NCBI GenBank assembly: GCA_025455865.1
Contig: JALOLS010000011.1
Coordinates: 1 to 38,713, forward strand
From: Thermoleophilia bacterium
Lineage (GTDB): Bacteria > Actinomycetota > Thermoleophilia > Miltoncostaeales > Miltoncostaeaceae
Length of the DNA stretch: 38,713 nucleotides
Direction: 5' to 3'
Positions within the stretch are counted from its first letter, which is position 1, and every line of letters begins with the position of its first letter. A program made the position numbers and the translations under genes. The notes under the pieces were generated by a model that had not been told where the DNA came from, searched no databases, and was given only the letters and a program-made list of their open reading frames with translations. Below, in pieces: positions 7,017 to 15,522 of the stretch.

Positions 7017-7468
7017 TCGACGACGAGGACCTCGCACGGCGCCGCGGCCTTCACCTCGCCGCCCACGTCCTGCCCGACCAGCTTCTGCAGGAACGAGTGG
7101 TGGTGGTGGCCGACCACGATGAGCTCGGCGCCGAGGCCCTCGGCCGCCTCGACGATGGACGCCCCCGGCTCCCCGGCCGCCCACCTGAGCTCGACCGGCA
7201 CCCCCGCCTCGTGCACCCGTTCCCGGGCCGAGGCGATGACCGGCTCCAGGAACTCAGGGGGGTGGAGCTCCCGCGGCATCGAGTCGAAGTCGGCCGGCGT
7301 GGAGAAGAAGCGCGGGTCGGTCGGGTCGAGCGGCATCTGGGCGACCATGAACACCACCAGGCGCCCCTGGCGCGCCCGGGTCTCGGCGATGGCGCGGTCG
7401 AGCGCGCGCCGGCCGGCCTCGTGGTCGTCGAAGCCGGCGAGGACGACGGGATGATGTGAGTGGGTCAT
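7013..7468 (-). CDS. Universal stress protein (UspA family)
   Basis: This single-domain 151-residue USP starts at ATG 7468. It has the opening beta strand VVLAGFDDHEAGRRALDRA, the second strand RLVVFMVAQMP, and the C-terminal ELIVVGHHHHSFLQKLVGQ segment. That segment corresponds to the nucleotide-binding loop, but the canonical G-2x-G-9x-G(S/T) spacing is poorly kept, so ATP binding is doubtful. USPs are cytoplasmic dimers linked to stress or energy limitation. A histidine tract (HSHH near the start, HHHH in the loop) is unusual. It is convergent with the dsbA-like gene and lies downstream of the pil cluster on the same strand. Confidence 0.88.
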   Translation of the reverse strand: MTHSHHPVVLAGFDDHEAGRRALDRAIAETRARQGRLVVFMVAQMPLDPTDPRFFSTPADFDSMPRELHPPEFLEPVIASARERVHEAGVPVELRWAAGEPGASIVEAAEGLGAELIVVGHHHHSFLQKLVGQDVGGEVKAAAPCEVLVVD

Positions 7469-7511
7469 GCGCCGGAGGCTAGCCCGTCGGCCGAGCGGCC
7501 TGGCGGGACGT

Positions 7512-7832
7512 TCACGACGGCCGCGCCGGGAAGGCCGCAGACCCCCGCGGGAGCCGCAGGTCGCCGTACCGGCACAGCACCCGGACCCAGGAACGCGCGG
7601 AGCGCCTCACGGCCGGCGCGCGGATCGAACGCGGAGCCCAGGACCTCCCCGATGCAGGCGATTCCTGCGCAGGGCGGCAGGTCCACGTCCACGAACGACG
7701 CCCGCACCAGGCGTGCGCCCGGGGCCCGCTCCCGGGCCGGCGCGAGGCCGCCGCGCGGGCGTGGTGGCCGAACCCCTCGTCGTGCACCCGCACGAGTGCC
7801 GGCCCGTCGCCGGGGTGGGCCTGGACGCCCCC
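7512..7832 (-). pseudogene. Remnant of a class I SAM-dependent methyltransferase gene
   Basis: Between pilC and usp there is no intact gene, but the minus strand encodes a clear methyltransferase core in one frame from about 7770 to 7590: ARERAPGARLV, RASFVDVDLPPC, IACIGEVLGSAFDPR and REALRAFL. These match motif II/III and the 'DLPPCd.v.alGEvl.ylfD' segment of the family. The SAM-binding N-terminal half (motif I) is absent because the fragment abuts the pilC stop at 7833. At the other end the frame is lost after REALRAFL; what may be the next segment (RVLCRYGDLRLPRGSAAF) lies in a neighbouring frame. No start codon or ribosome site is seen. It is best read as a 5'-truncated, frameshifted fossil. 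Confidence 0.68.
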
Positions 7833-9053
7833 CTACTGCACGAGCTCGTAGATCTTGAAGAGCGGCAGGTACATCGACACCACGACGATGCCCACCACCA
7901 CGCCGACCAGGATCATCATCACCGGCTCGAGGATCGAGGTCAGCGCCTTCAGCATGGCCGAGACCTCGTCGTCGTAGAAGTCGGCCAGCTTGTGCAGCAT
8001 CTTGTCGAGCGAGCCGGTCTCCTCGCCCACCGCGACCATCTGGGTGACCATGACCGGGAAGACGCCGGTGCGCGCGAGCGGGGTGGCGAGGGGCTGGCCC
8101 TCCTTGACCCGCTCGGTCACCTCCTCCATCGGGTCGCTGACCACGCGGTTGCCGGCCGTGCGGGCGGTGATCTCCAGGGCCTGGAGGATCGGCACGCCCG
8201 AGGAGGTGAGGGTCCCGAGGGTCCGGGCGAAGCGGGCGACGGCGATCTTGCGGACGATCTCGCCGATCCGGAACGGGAAGCGCAGCTTGATCGAGTCCCA
8301 GATGTAGCGGCCGCGGTAGGAGTTCTTCCACTTGCGGAACAGGAAGATGATCACGAACGGGGCGATCAGGAAGACGTACCAGTAGCCGCGCATGGCGTCC
8401 GAGACGGTGATCATCGCGCGGGTGAGGCTGGGAAGCTGCCCGCCGAGGTCCCGGTACATGCCCGCGAAGATCGGGATGAGCCAGATGACCATGCCGATGA
8501 GCACGGCGACCGCGAACGATGCGATGAGGATCGGGTAGACCATCGCCGAGCGCACCGTGCGCCGCAGGTGGTCGTCCTTCTCCAGCTGGTTGGCGACCCG
8601 CTCGAGGGTCTCCTCGAGCTTGCCGCCGGCCTCGCCGGCCTGCACCATCGCGACGAACAGGTCCCCGAACACCGCGGGGTGCTTGCCCATCGCCTGGGAG
8701 AGCGCGAGGCCCGCCTCGACGTCCTGGCGCACCTCGCTGATCACGGTCTTGAGCTTGGCGCTCTCGGTCTGCTCCTCGAGCACGTAGAGCGCGCGCAGGA
8801 GCGAGAGGCCGGACGAGACCATCGTGGCGAGCTGGCGGGCCATGACGGTGAGGCTGCGCGACTTCACCCGGGTGAAGCGCTGCATGATCTCCTCGACCGT
8901 CGGCGCGGTGGCCTTGCGGTCGAGGTCGACCACCGTGAGCCCGCGCAGGCGCAGCTGCGCCGCGGCGGCGGCCTTGGTCTCGCCGTTGATCTCCCCGACC
9001 GCGGTGGAGCCCGAGCGGTCGAGCGCCCGGTAGGTGAAGGTCTGGGTGCTCAA
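7833..9053 (-). CDS. pilC: Type IV pilus inner-membrane platform protein PilC
   Basis: This 406-residue T2SSF-family protein anchors the pilus motor ATPases in the membrane. It opens with the family motif FTYRALDRSGS, then carries two repeated T2SSF domains (about 60-185 and 265-390). The usual FLFRKWKNSYRGRY and LGTLTSSGVPILQALE segments are present, with membrane helices near residues 168-195, 215-240 and 370-395. The start codon is TTG, overlapping the pilT stop as TTGA, so translation is coupled to pilT. It is the last intact gene of the pilB-pilT-pilC run. The pilM/N/O and pilin genes that often follow are absent here. Confidence 0.95.
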   Translation of the reverse strand: MSTQTFTYRALDRSGSTAVGEINGETKAAAAAQLRLRGLTVVDLDRKATAPTVEEIMQRFTRVKSRSLTVMARQLATMVSSGLSLLRALYVLEEQTESAKLKTVISEVRQDVEAGLALSQAMGKHPAVFGDLFVAMVQAGEAGGKLEETLERVANQLEKDDHLRRTVRSAMVYPILIASFAVAVLIGMVIWLIPIFAGMYRDLGGQLPSLTRAMITVSDAMRGYWYVFLIAPFVIIFLFRKWKNSYRGRYIWDSIKLRFPFRIGEIVRKIAVARFARTLGTLTSSGVPILQALEITARTAGNRVVSDPMEEVTERVKEGQPLATPLARTGVFPVMVTQMVAVGEETGSLDKMLHKLADFYDDEVSAMLKALTSILEPVMMILVGVVVGIVVVSMYLPLFKIYELVQ

Positions 9054-10153
9054 CTCGCCCTCCGGGTGGACGCCTGCGCGGCGGCGGCCTGGGGCTTGGG
9101 CATCCCGAGCAGCCCGCGCAGCTCATCGGGGCTGGAGGCCCGCTCCAGGGCCAGCTGCAGGCTCAGGGCCCCCTGGCGCACCAGCGACGCCAGGGCCGAG
9201 TCGAGCGTCTGCATGCCGTACTGCGATCCGGTCTGCATGACCGAGTAGATCTGGTGGGTCTTGCCCTCGCGGATCAGGTTGCGCACCGCCGGCGTGGGCA
9301 TCAGCACCTCGGCCGCCACCACCCGGCCGTGCTGCAGGGTGGGCAGGAGCTGCTGGCAGCAGATGCCCTGGAGCGCGTTGGAGAGCATGATGCGGATCTG
9401 CTGCTGCTGGTGGGGCGGGAAGACGTCGATCACCCGGTCGATCGCCTGGGCGGCGTCGGAGGTGTGGAGCGTCGCGAACACCAGGTGGCCGGTCTCGGCC
9501 GCGGTCAGCGCGATCTGCATGGTCTCCAGGTCGCGCATCTCGCCGACCAGGATCACGTCGGGGTCCTGGCGCAGCACGCTGCGCAGGGCCTCGGCGAAGC
9601 CATGGGTGTCGGCCCCCACCTCGCGCTGGTTGACCATCGACCGCTTGTGGCGGTGGAGGAACTCGATCGGGTCCTCGATGGTCATGATGTGGCACGCCCG
9701 GGTGGTGTTGATCTCGTCGATCAGGGCGGCGAGGGTGGTCGACTTGCCCGAGCCGGTCGGCCCGGTCACCAGCACCAGGCCGCGGGGCCTGGTGGTCCAC
9801 TCGTGCAGCGAGCGGGGCAGGCGGAGCTCATCGAGGCTCTTCAGCGCGGTCGGCACCGTCCGGAGCGCCGCCCCCAGCGACGCGCGCTGGTAGTAGGCGT
9901 TCACGCGGAAGCGCGCCCGGGCGGGCACCGCGTAGGAGAAGTCCAGCTCGAGGTTGTTCTCGAGCTTCTGGCGCTGGTCCTGGGTGAGGATGCCGTAGAC
10001 GAGCTCGCGGGTGTCCTGCGGGCGCAGCACCGGCGCGTCGAGGCGCACGAGCTGGCCGTTGACCCGGATGATCGGGGGCGAGCCCACCGCGAGGTGGAGG
10101 TCGCTGGCCCCGCGCTCGAGCACGGTCTTGATCAGGTCGGCGAAGTCGACCAC
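9050..10153 (-). CDS. pilT: Twitching motility retraction ATPase PilT
   Basis: PilT is the hexameric cytoplasmic ATPase that depolymerises and retracts type IV pili. The GTG at 10153 is preferred (367 residues), because it has GGAGGGG just upstream and gives the typical PilT start; a GTG 33 bp upstream is possible. Seen in order are GASDLHLAVGSPP, the Walker A motif GPTGSGKST (about 131-139), the Asp box MTIEDPIEFLH, the Walker B region DPDVILVGEMRD and the His box TGHLVFATLHTSDA. AIDRVIDVFPP is a PilT-specific segment. A flexible Ala/Gln-rich C-terminus replaces the usual end. It lies between pilB and pilC, and its stop overlaps the pilC start. Confidence 0.95.
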   Translation of the reverse strand: MVDFADLIKTVLERGASDLHLAVGSPPIIRVNGQLVRLDAPVLRPQDTRELVYGILTQDQRQKLENNLELDFSYAVPARARFRVNAYYQRASLGAALRTVPTALKSLDELRLPRSLHEWTTRPRGLVLVTGPTGSGKSTTLAALIDEINTTRACHIMTIEDPIEFLHRHKRSMVNQREVGADTHGFAEALRSVLRQDPDVILVGEMRDLETMQIALTAAETGHLVFATLHTSDAAQAIDRVIDVFPPHQQQQIRIMLSNALQGICCQQLLPTLQHGRVVAAEVLMPTPAVRNLIREGKTHQIYSVMQTGSQYGMQTLDSALASLVRQGALSLQLALERASSPDELRGLLGMPKPQAAAAQASTRRAS

Positions 10154-10267
10154 TGCCCCTCCGTCGGGCGTGGCTGGAACGGGCACACCCGGGTCACGGG
10201 CACGCGCCCCGGGCTCCCCATCCCTATCGACCGGCCCGCCCTCCCGCTGAAGCGGGCGCCGCGCGGG

Positions 10268-12124
10268 CTACGCGACGGTGCGGGCGAGCTCTTCCAGGGT
10301 CGTGTGGCCGAGGAGCACCTTGCGCAGGCCGTCCTCGCGCAGGCGGTGCATCCCGCCGCGCACGGCCGCGTTGGTGATCTCCTCGGCGCTCGCCCCGCGG
10401 AGCACGAGCTGGCGGACCGGCTCGGTCATCACCAGCATCTCGAACACGCCGATGCGGCCGCGGTAGCCGGAGCCCTGGCAGCGCGGGCACCCGGCCGCCC
10501 GGTGCACGATGACCGGGTCGGGGAGCCCCGGCGGGAGGGTCACCCCCGGGACCGCCTCATGGAGCACCGAATGGCGCACCTGCACCTGCTCGCGGCAGTG
10601 GGGGCAGAGCTTGCGGGCCAGGCGCTGGGCCAGGATGCCGGCGATCGCGCTCGCCGAGAGGAACGGCTCGACCCCCATCTCGGTGAGGCGGGTCAGCGTG
10701 CTCGCCGCGTCGTTGGTGTGGATGGTGGCGAGCACCATGTGGCCGGTCAGGGCGGCCTCGACGGCGATCTGGGCCGTCTCCCGGTCGCGCACCTCGCCGA
10801 TCATCACGATGTCGGGGTCCGAGCGCAGGATCGAGCGCAGGCCGGCGGCGAACGTGAGGCCCGCACGCTGGTTGACCTGCACCTGGTTGATGCCGGCCAG
10901 CCGGTACTCGACCGGGTCCTCCACGGTGATGATGTTCTTGTCGGAGGAGTTCAGCTGGTTCAGGGCGGCATACAGGGTGGTCGACTTGCCCGACCCGGTC
11001 GGCCCGGTCACCAGCACCGCGCCGTAGGGGCGCCGGTAGGCCCCCTCGAACGCCTGGAGGACGTCGGGCGTGAAGCCGAGGTCGGGCAGGCGCAGCAGGA
11101 CGTTGCTCTTGTCGAGCACCCGGATCACGATCTTCTCGCCGTACACCGTGGGGAGCGTCGCCACCCGCAGGTCGAGCTGGCGGCCGCCGACGGTGAGCCC
11201 CACGCGCCCGTCCTGGGGCACGCGCTTCTCGGCGATGTCCAGGTCGCTCATGATCTTGATGCGGCTGACCACGCCGCTGGTGAGGCGGAGCGGCACCGAG
11301 GTCACCGGCCGCAGGACGCCGTCCACCCGGTAGCGGACGACCAGCTCGCCGGCCTGCGGCTCGAAGTGCACGTCGCTCGCCCGCTCGTCCACCGCCCGGG
11401 CGATCACCGAGTTGACCAGCCGGACCACCGGGGCGTCGTCCTGGTCCTGGCTGATGTCGCCGGCGAGCTCATCGAGGCCGGGCCCGTCCTCGCCGGACTC
11501 CTCGATGATGTCGGCGACCATGTCGTCGATCCGGGCGGTGCGCCCGAGCAGGCCGTGGATCTCCTCGGGCGAGGCGAGCGCGGGGCGGATCTCGCGGCCG
11601 GTGAGGATCCGCAGGTCGTCGATGGCGAAGACGTTGGCGGGGTCCGACATCGCCACCACCAGGTGGCCGTCGGGGTCGGTGCGCACCGGCACCGCGCCGT
11701 AGCGGCGGGCCGTGCGCTCGTCGACCAACCCGATCGCCGCCGGGTCCACCCCGGCCGAGAGGTCCAGGATGGCGATCCCGTGCTGGCGGGCGACGGCCTG
11801 GGTGAGCTGCTCCTGGGTGATCCGCCGGGCCTCGAGCAGCACGTCGCCGAGGCGCCGGCCCGAGGCCTGGGCGCGGTGCAGGCCGATGGCCAGGTCGCGA
11901 CGCGAGAGCGCCCCCATCTGGACCAGGACCTCGCCGAGCCGCTCCCCCTTGGGCGGCGGGAGCGCCCGGCCCCGGGTGGCCGAGACCGGCGGGCGCGCGG
12001 GGCGCACGTTCGGCGGCGGCGCCGCCCCGGACGGGGCGGCCCGCACCGGGCCCGGCGGCGCCGGGCGGGCGGGGGCGCCGGGCGCGGGCGGCGCGGCGGC
12101 AGGTCGCTTGGGGAACAGGGGCAC
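10268..12124 (-). CDS. pilB: Type IV pilus assembly ATPase PilB
   Basis: PilB is the extension ATPase that powers pilin polymerisation. The GTG at 12124 (about 618 residues) is chosen for AGAGG 7 nt upstream; a GTG 6 bp earlier is close behind. Residues of about 1-60 form an unusual Ala/Pro-rich low-complexity tail, followed by an MshEN/T2SSE-N domain (GERLGEVLVQMGAL, ITQEQLTQAVARQHG). The catalytic domain has ASDVHFEP, GPTGSGKST (Walker A), ITVEDPVEYRL, DPDIVMIGEVRD (Walker B) and a tetracysteine zinc site (CPHC...CPRC). The order pilB-pilT-pilC on one strand is the common actinobacterial/Thermoleophilia arrangement. It lies 64 bp downstream of a desaturase gene. Confidence 0.95.
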   Translation of the reverse strand: MPLFPKRPAAAPPAPGAPARPAPPGPVRAAPSGAAPPPNVRPARPPVSATRGRALPPPKGERLGEVLVQMGALSRRDLAIGLHRAQASGRRLGDVLLEARRITQEQLTQAVARQHGIAILDLSAGVDPAAIGLVDERTARRYGAVPVRTDPDGHLVVAMSDPANVFAIDDLRILTGREIRPALASPEEIHGLLGRTARIDDMVADIIEESGEDGPGLDELAGDISQDQDDAPVVRLVNSVIARAVDERASDVHFEPQAGELVVRYRVDGVLRPVTSVPLRLTSGVVSRIKIMSDLDIAEKRVPQDGRVGLTVGGRQLDLRVATLPTVYGEKIVIRVLDKSNVLLRLPDLGFTPDVLQAFEGAYRRPYGAVLVTGPTGSGKSTTLYAALNQLNSSDKNIITVEDPVEYRLAGINQVQVNQRAGLTFAAGLRSILRSDPDIVMIGEVRDRETAQIAVEAALTGHMVLATIHTNDAASTLTRLTEMGVEPFLSASAIAGILAQRLARKLCPHCREQVQVRHSVLHEAVPGVTLPPGLPDPVIVHRAAGCPRCQGSGYRGRIGVFEMLVMTEPVRQLVLRGASAEEITNAAVRGGMHRLREDGLRKVLLGHTTLEELARTVA

Positions 12125-12188
12125 GGGCACGCCTCTGCGGCAGGGAGGTCCCCTACCGCATCGACGCGCCCGGTCCCGCCCTTGATCG

Positions 12189-13274
12189 CTACCCGGCGGC
12201 GGGGACCACCGGCGCCTCACCCATCCGCCGCAGCCAGCGCCCGTGGGACCGGAGCGCGAACGCCATGTTCGGCTGCACGTTGTGGCGCACGCCGTGCTTC
12301 TCGCACAGCTCCCGCACGATCGGGCTGATGCGGGCGTAGTGGACGTGGCAGACCTTCGGCATCAGATGGTGCTCCACCTGGAAGTTCAGCCCGCCCAGGT
12401 ACCACCGCAGCAGCCGGCTGCTGGGCGCGAAGTCGACCGTGGTCTCGACCTGGTGCAGGGCCCAGTCCCGCCGCGGGCCCTCCCGCAGCGCGTCCACCGA
12501 CGTGAACTCGGCCTCCTCCACGCAGTGGGCCAGCTGGAAGACCACCGCGAGGGTCACACCGAGCACCCAGCTCACCAGCAGGAAGCACAGCAGGACGCCC
12601 CACCAGGGGTGCAGGAGCAGCGGCAGGGCGAGGGCCCAGCCCCAGAACACGACCTTGCCCCCCACGTAGAGCACGAGCTGCCAGCCGCGCGGCCGCTCGA
12701 GGCGGCTCATCCCCGAGCGCCCCTGCACCACCGGCACGATGTCGCCGATCAGGTGGTGCTTGATGGTGTACATGCCGTACAGGGGCCACATGTAGATGTG
12801 CTGCCAGCGGTGGATCCGCCGGCGGGGCTGGTCCGGGGCCAGGCGCGCCAGCGGCATCTGCTCGATGTCGGTGTCGGCCCCGACCACGTTGGTGAACGAG
12901 TGGTGGGCGTGGTTGTGCTTGGCCTTCCACACGTACGAGCTCGCCCCGATCAGGTCGAACACGAGCCCGAGGGTGTCGTTCACCCGCCGGCCGCCGGGGG
13001 CCGCGCCGTGGTTGGCGTCGTGGCCGATCGAGAAGGCGATGCCGGCCAGGGCGAAGCCGAGCGACACCGACAGCAGCGCGAACTGCCAGGGCTCGCTGGC
13101 CCACAGCACGAGCGCCAGGTACGACCCGATGCCCCAGGTGAGCATCGTGGCCGCCTTCAGCGAGAAGCGCCACGCCCCGGCGCGGAGGCGCCGCGGCGTC
13201 AGCTCCGCCTTCACCCGGGCCCGGAGCTCACGCTGGAACTCGCCACCGCCGCGGAACAGCCCCTGCTCACCCAT
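12189..13274 (-). CDS. Membrane fatty-acid desaturase (DesA3/linoleoyl-CoA desaturase-like)
   Basis: This di-iron integral membrane desaturase has 361 residues from ATG 13274, which has GGGGGAG 4 nt upstream. The three histidine boxes are intact: HDANHG (85-90), HNHAHH (120-125) and QVEHH (299-303). The glutamine in the third box is typical of the COG3239 group that includes front-end and acyl-CoA/lipid desaturases. There are four or more hydrophobic helices (about 45-60, 65-85, 203-222, 225-248) and no fused cytochrome b5 domain, so electrons must come from a separate ferredoxin or reductase. Regioselectivity cannot be read. It sits between aroE and pilB, where the conserved cluster does not require it, and probably tunes membrane fluidity. 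Confidence 0.9.
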   Translation of the reverse strand: MGEQGLFRGGGEFQRELRARVKAELTPRRLRAGAWRFSLKAATMLTWGIGSYLALVLWASEPWQFALLSVSLGFALAGIAFSIGHDANHGAAPGGRRVNDTLGLVFDLIGASSYVWKAKHNHAHHSFTNVVGADTDIEQMPLARLAPDQPRRRIHRWQHIYMWPLYGMYTIKHHLIGDIVPVVQGRSGMSRLERPRGWQLVLYVGGKVVFWGWALALPLLLHPWWGVLLCFLLVSWVLGVTLAVVFQLAHCVEEAEFTSVDALREGPRRDWALHQVETTVDFAPSSRLLRWYLGGLNFQVEHHLMPKVCHVHYARISPIVRELCEKHGVRHNVQPNMAFALRSHGRWLRRMGEAPVVPAAG

Positions 13275-13386
13275 ACGACTCCCCCGGTGGCGGGGAACGG
13301 TGATCGCGGGAAGCTGGCCCGCCACCTCCAACGGCAAGGCTACAGGCTTCCCACGGCGCCTGGAGGAATTGCGGCTTTACCGTAGG

Positions 13387-14223
13387 TCAGGTTCGGACTG
13401 CGAGACCGGCGCGCATCGCCGCCAGCGGCGGCTCCGCCCCGGTCCACTGGGCGAACGCCGCCGCCCCCTGGTGCAGCAGCATCTCCAGCCCGTCCACCGT
13501 GCGGGCGCCGCGGGCGGCGCAGGCGGCCAGCCACGGGGTGCCGCCCGGGCGGTAGACCAGGTCGTAGGCCACCTGACCCGGGCCCAGGCCGGCGAGCGGG
13601 AGCTCCGGCGGGGCGTCGTCGCGCCCGAGCCCCAGCGAGGTGGCGTTGACCACCAGCGCCGCCCGGCCCGCCGCGCGGTCGAGGTCGGCGGGCGAGAACC
13701 CCACCGGGTCCCCGAGCTCCGCCGCCCGCGCCGGCGTGCGGTTGGCCACCCGCACACGCGCGCCGCGCCCGCGCAGGGCGAAGGCCACCGCCCGGGCGGC
13801 CCCGCCCGCCCCGACCAGCAGCACCTCGGCGCCGTCGAGGTGGAGCGGCGCGCACTCGTCCAGCGCCCGCAGGAACCCGGCCGCGTCGGTGTTGTCGGCC
13901 CGGAAGCCCCCCGCACCGTCCGGCACCAGGGTGTTGGCCGCCCCGATCGCCGCCACCGCGGGCGACACCGCGCTGCAGGCCCCGAGCACCGCGACCTTGT
14001 GGGGGATCGTCACGTTCAGGCCCCCGCACCCGGCGCCGGCCAGGCCGCGGACCGACTCGACCACCCGGTCGGGCGGCACGGGCAGCGCGAGGTAGGCCCA
14101 GTTCAGCCCGAGCGCCCGGAACGCCGCGTTGTGCATCGCGGGCGAGAGCGAGTGGCCGACCGGCCAGCCGATCACCGCGGCCAGCCGCGTGGCGGCGTCC
14201 GGCCAGGGCCGGGGGTCAGCCAC
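13387..14223 (-). CDS. aroE: Shikimate dehydrogenase
   Basis: This NADPH-dependent enzyme reduces 3-dehydroshikimate to shikimate in the aromatic pathway. The 278-residue product starts at GTG 14223, overlapping the mltG stop by 8 nt. Substrate-site motifs are GWPVGHSLSPAMHNAAF (17-33), NVTIPHK with the catalytic lysine, and ADNTDAAGF with the catalytic aspartate. The NADP-binding loop GAGGAARAVAFAL follows, then NRTPARA and the C-terminal GLEMLLHQGAAAFAQWTG. It belongs to the conserved alaS-ruvX-mltG-aroE group. The downstream partners aroC and aroK are not here. Confidence 0.95.
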   Translation of the reverse strand: MADPRPWPDAATRLAAVIGWPVGHSLSPAMHNAAFRALGLNWAYLALPVPPDRVVESVRGLAGAGCGGLNVTIPHKVAVLGACSAVSPAVAAIGAANTLVPDGAGGFRADNTDAAGFLRALDECAPLHLDGAEVLLVGAGGAARAVAFALRGRGARVRVANRTPARAAELGDPVGFSPADLDRAAGRAALVVNATSLGLGRDDAPPELPLAGLGPGQVAYDLVYRPGGTPWLAACAARGARTVDGLEMLLHQGAAAFAQWTGAEPPLAAMRAGLAVRT

Positions 14224-15112
14224 CGGCGTTCGCGCGGGCCCGGGCCACCGCCTGCTCGAACTCGGCCGGCGTGCGGGCGAAGTAGTGGCGGTCGGTGCCG
14301 TCGGCCCGGGCCACGTAGTAGAGGAAGTCGGTGGCGATGGGCCGCGCGGCGGCGCGGATCGAGTCCTCGCCCGGGTTGCAGATGGGCCCGGGCGGCAGGC
14401 CGGGGAACTTGCGGGTGTTGTAGGGCGAGTCGATGTCCAGGTCGCTCGCGGTGAGCTCCGGCTTCCACTCCCCGAGCGCGTACTGCACGGTGGCGTCGAT
14501 GTCGAGGCGCATCCCGGCGCGCAGCCGGTTGTACATGACCCCCGCGATGATCCGCCGCTCCCGGGAGTCGCTCGCCTCGCGCTCGATCATCGAGGCGAGG
14601 ATCAGGACGTCGAAGCGCGTGAGGTTGCGCCTCCGGGCGTATGAGTAGTCGATGTCGGCGGTGTACTGGCGGAACGCCTCGACCTGGGCGTCGACCACGT
14701 CCTCGACCGAGTCGCCCTCGGCGACCGGGTAGGTGGCCGGGAACAGGAACCCCTCCAGCGAGGTCGGCCGCGTCGTCCGGGCCAGGAGCTGGCCACGACG
14801 CGAGGGCGCGGTGAGCTCCAGGTAGCGCCGGGCGGAGAGCCCGGTCTCGCGCTGCAGGACCCGGGCCATCTCCTCGCGGCGCAGGCCCTCCCGGAAGAGC
14901 ACCTGGGTGACCGGCCCGGACCCGGTCGCCTCGGCCTGGCCCTGGGTGGCGCCGCCGGCCGCGTCGTCCCCGCCGGTCAGCCGTCCGCCGAAGGCGGCGA
15001 TGCCCCCGACGATGACCAGCACGAGGAGCAGCCCGAGCCAGATGAGGGTCCGGCCGGCCGGGGCGTGGTGCTCGCGCGGCGGCCGGGCGCGGCGCTCGCG
15101 GTCGCGGCTCAC
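14216..15112 (-). CDS. mltG: Endolytic peptidoglycan transglycosylase MltG (YceG)
   Basis: MltG cuts nascent glycan strands and so sets their length. The 298-residue protein has a short basic cytoplasmic tail, one membrane helix (about 21-43) and an extracytoplasmic YceG domain. Signature segments are EGFLFPATYPV, VLILASMIEREASD with the catalytic glutamate, and the conserved NRL...LDIDATVQYALG, DSPYNTRKFPGLPPGPICNP and FLYYVARADG. The GTG start overlaps the ruvX stop by 4 nt (GTGA), so ruvX, mltG and aroE are translationally coupled. Actinobacterial homologues are usually longer at the N-terminus; this one is compact. Confidence 0.95.
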   Translation of the reverse strand: MSRDRERRARPPREHHAPAGRTLIWLGLLLVLVIVGGIAAFGGRLTGGDDAAGGATQGQAEATGSGPVTQVLFREGLRREEMARVLQRETGLSARRYLELTAPSRRGQLLARTTRPTSLEGFLFPATYPVAEGDSVEDVVDAQVEAFRQYTADIDYSYARRRNLTRFDVLILASMIEREASDSRERRIIAGVMYNRLRAGMRLDIDATVQYALGEWKPELTASDLDIDSPYNTRKFPGLPPGPICNPGEDSIRAAARPIATDFLYYVARADGTDRHYFARTPAEFEQAVARARANAGG

Positions 15113-15522
15113 GCCCCGCCTCCGTCCGCCCCGGCGGACCGGAGCCAGCCCTGCAGCAGCACGCAGGCCGCGAGCGAGTCGAGGTCGCCGCGGGCGCCCC
15201 CCTCGTCGCGGCGCCGCCCGGCCTCCACGGTGGTCAGCCGCTCGTCCACCAGCTCCACCGGCACCCCGGCGCGCCTCCGCAGGCGCCCGGCGAACGCCGA
15301 GGCGGCCCGGGCCTGCGCCCCGCGCTCACCCGACATGAGGCGGGGCTCGCCGACCAGGATCCGCTCGGGGGCCTCGCGGGCGATGACCTCATCGAGCGCC
15401 GCGGCGCCGGCCGACGTCTCGACCCGGAGGATGGCCGGGAGCGGGCGCGCGAGCGTGCCGGAGGGGTCGCTCACCGCCACCCCGCACCGCGCGCGCCCGT
15501 GGTCGAGCGCGAGGACCTTCAC
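15109..15522 (-). CDS. ruvX: Pre-16S rRNA nuclease / Holliday junction resolvase-like protein RuvX (YqgF)
   Basis: This RNase H-fold protein has 137 residues. It opens with the acidic-site motif VLALDHGRARCGVAVSD (first catalytic aspartate about D7), then has RILVGEPRLMSGERG, the second site in VELVDERLTTVEA, and the last aspartate in DLDSLAACVLLQGWL. Family members process 16S rRNA ends and may resolve branched DNA. The GTG start overlaps the alaS stop (GTGA). The gene sits in the conserved order alaS-ruvX-mltG-aroE, which supports the call. Confidence 0.94.
   Translation of the reverse strand: MKVLALDHGRARCGVAVSDPSGTLARPLPAILRVETSAGAAALDEVIAREAPERILVGEPRLMSGERGAQARAASAFAGRLRRRAGVPVELVDERLTTVEAGRRRDEGGARGDLDSLAACVLLQGWLRSAGADGGGA

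Noticed and set aside
9254-12328. A 1024-codon plus-strand frame opposite pilT and pilB
   Set aside because: It is a GC-bias shadow: His/Asp/Val/Ala-rich, motif-free and fully antisense to strongly supported pilus genes.
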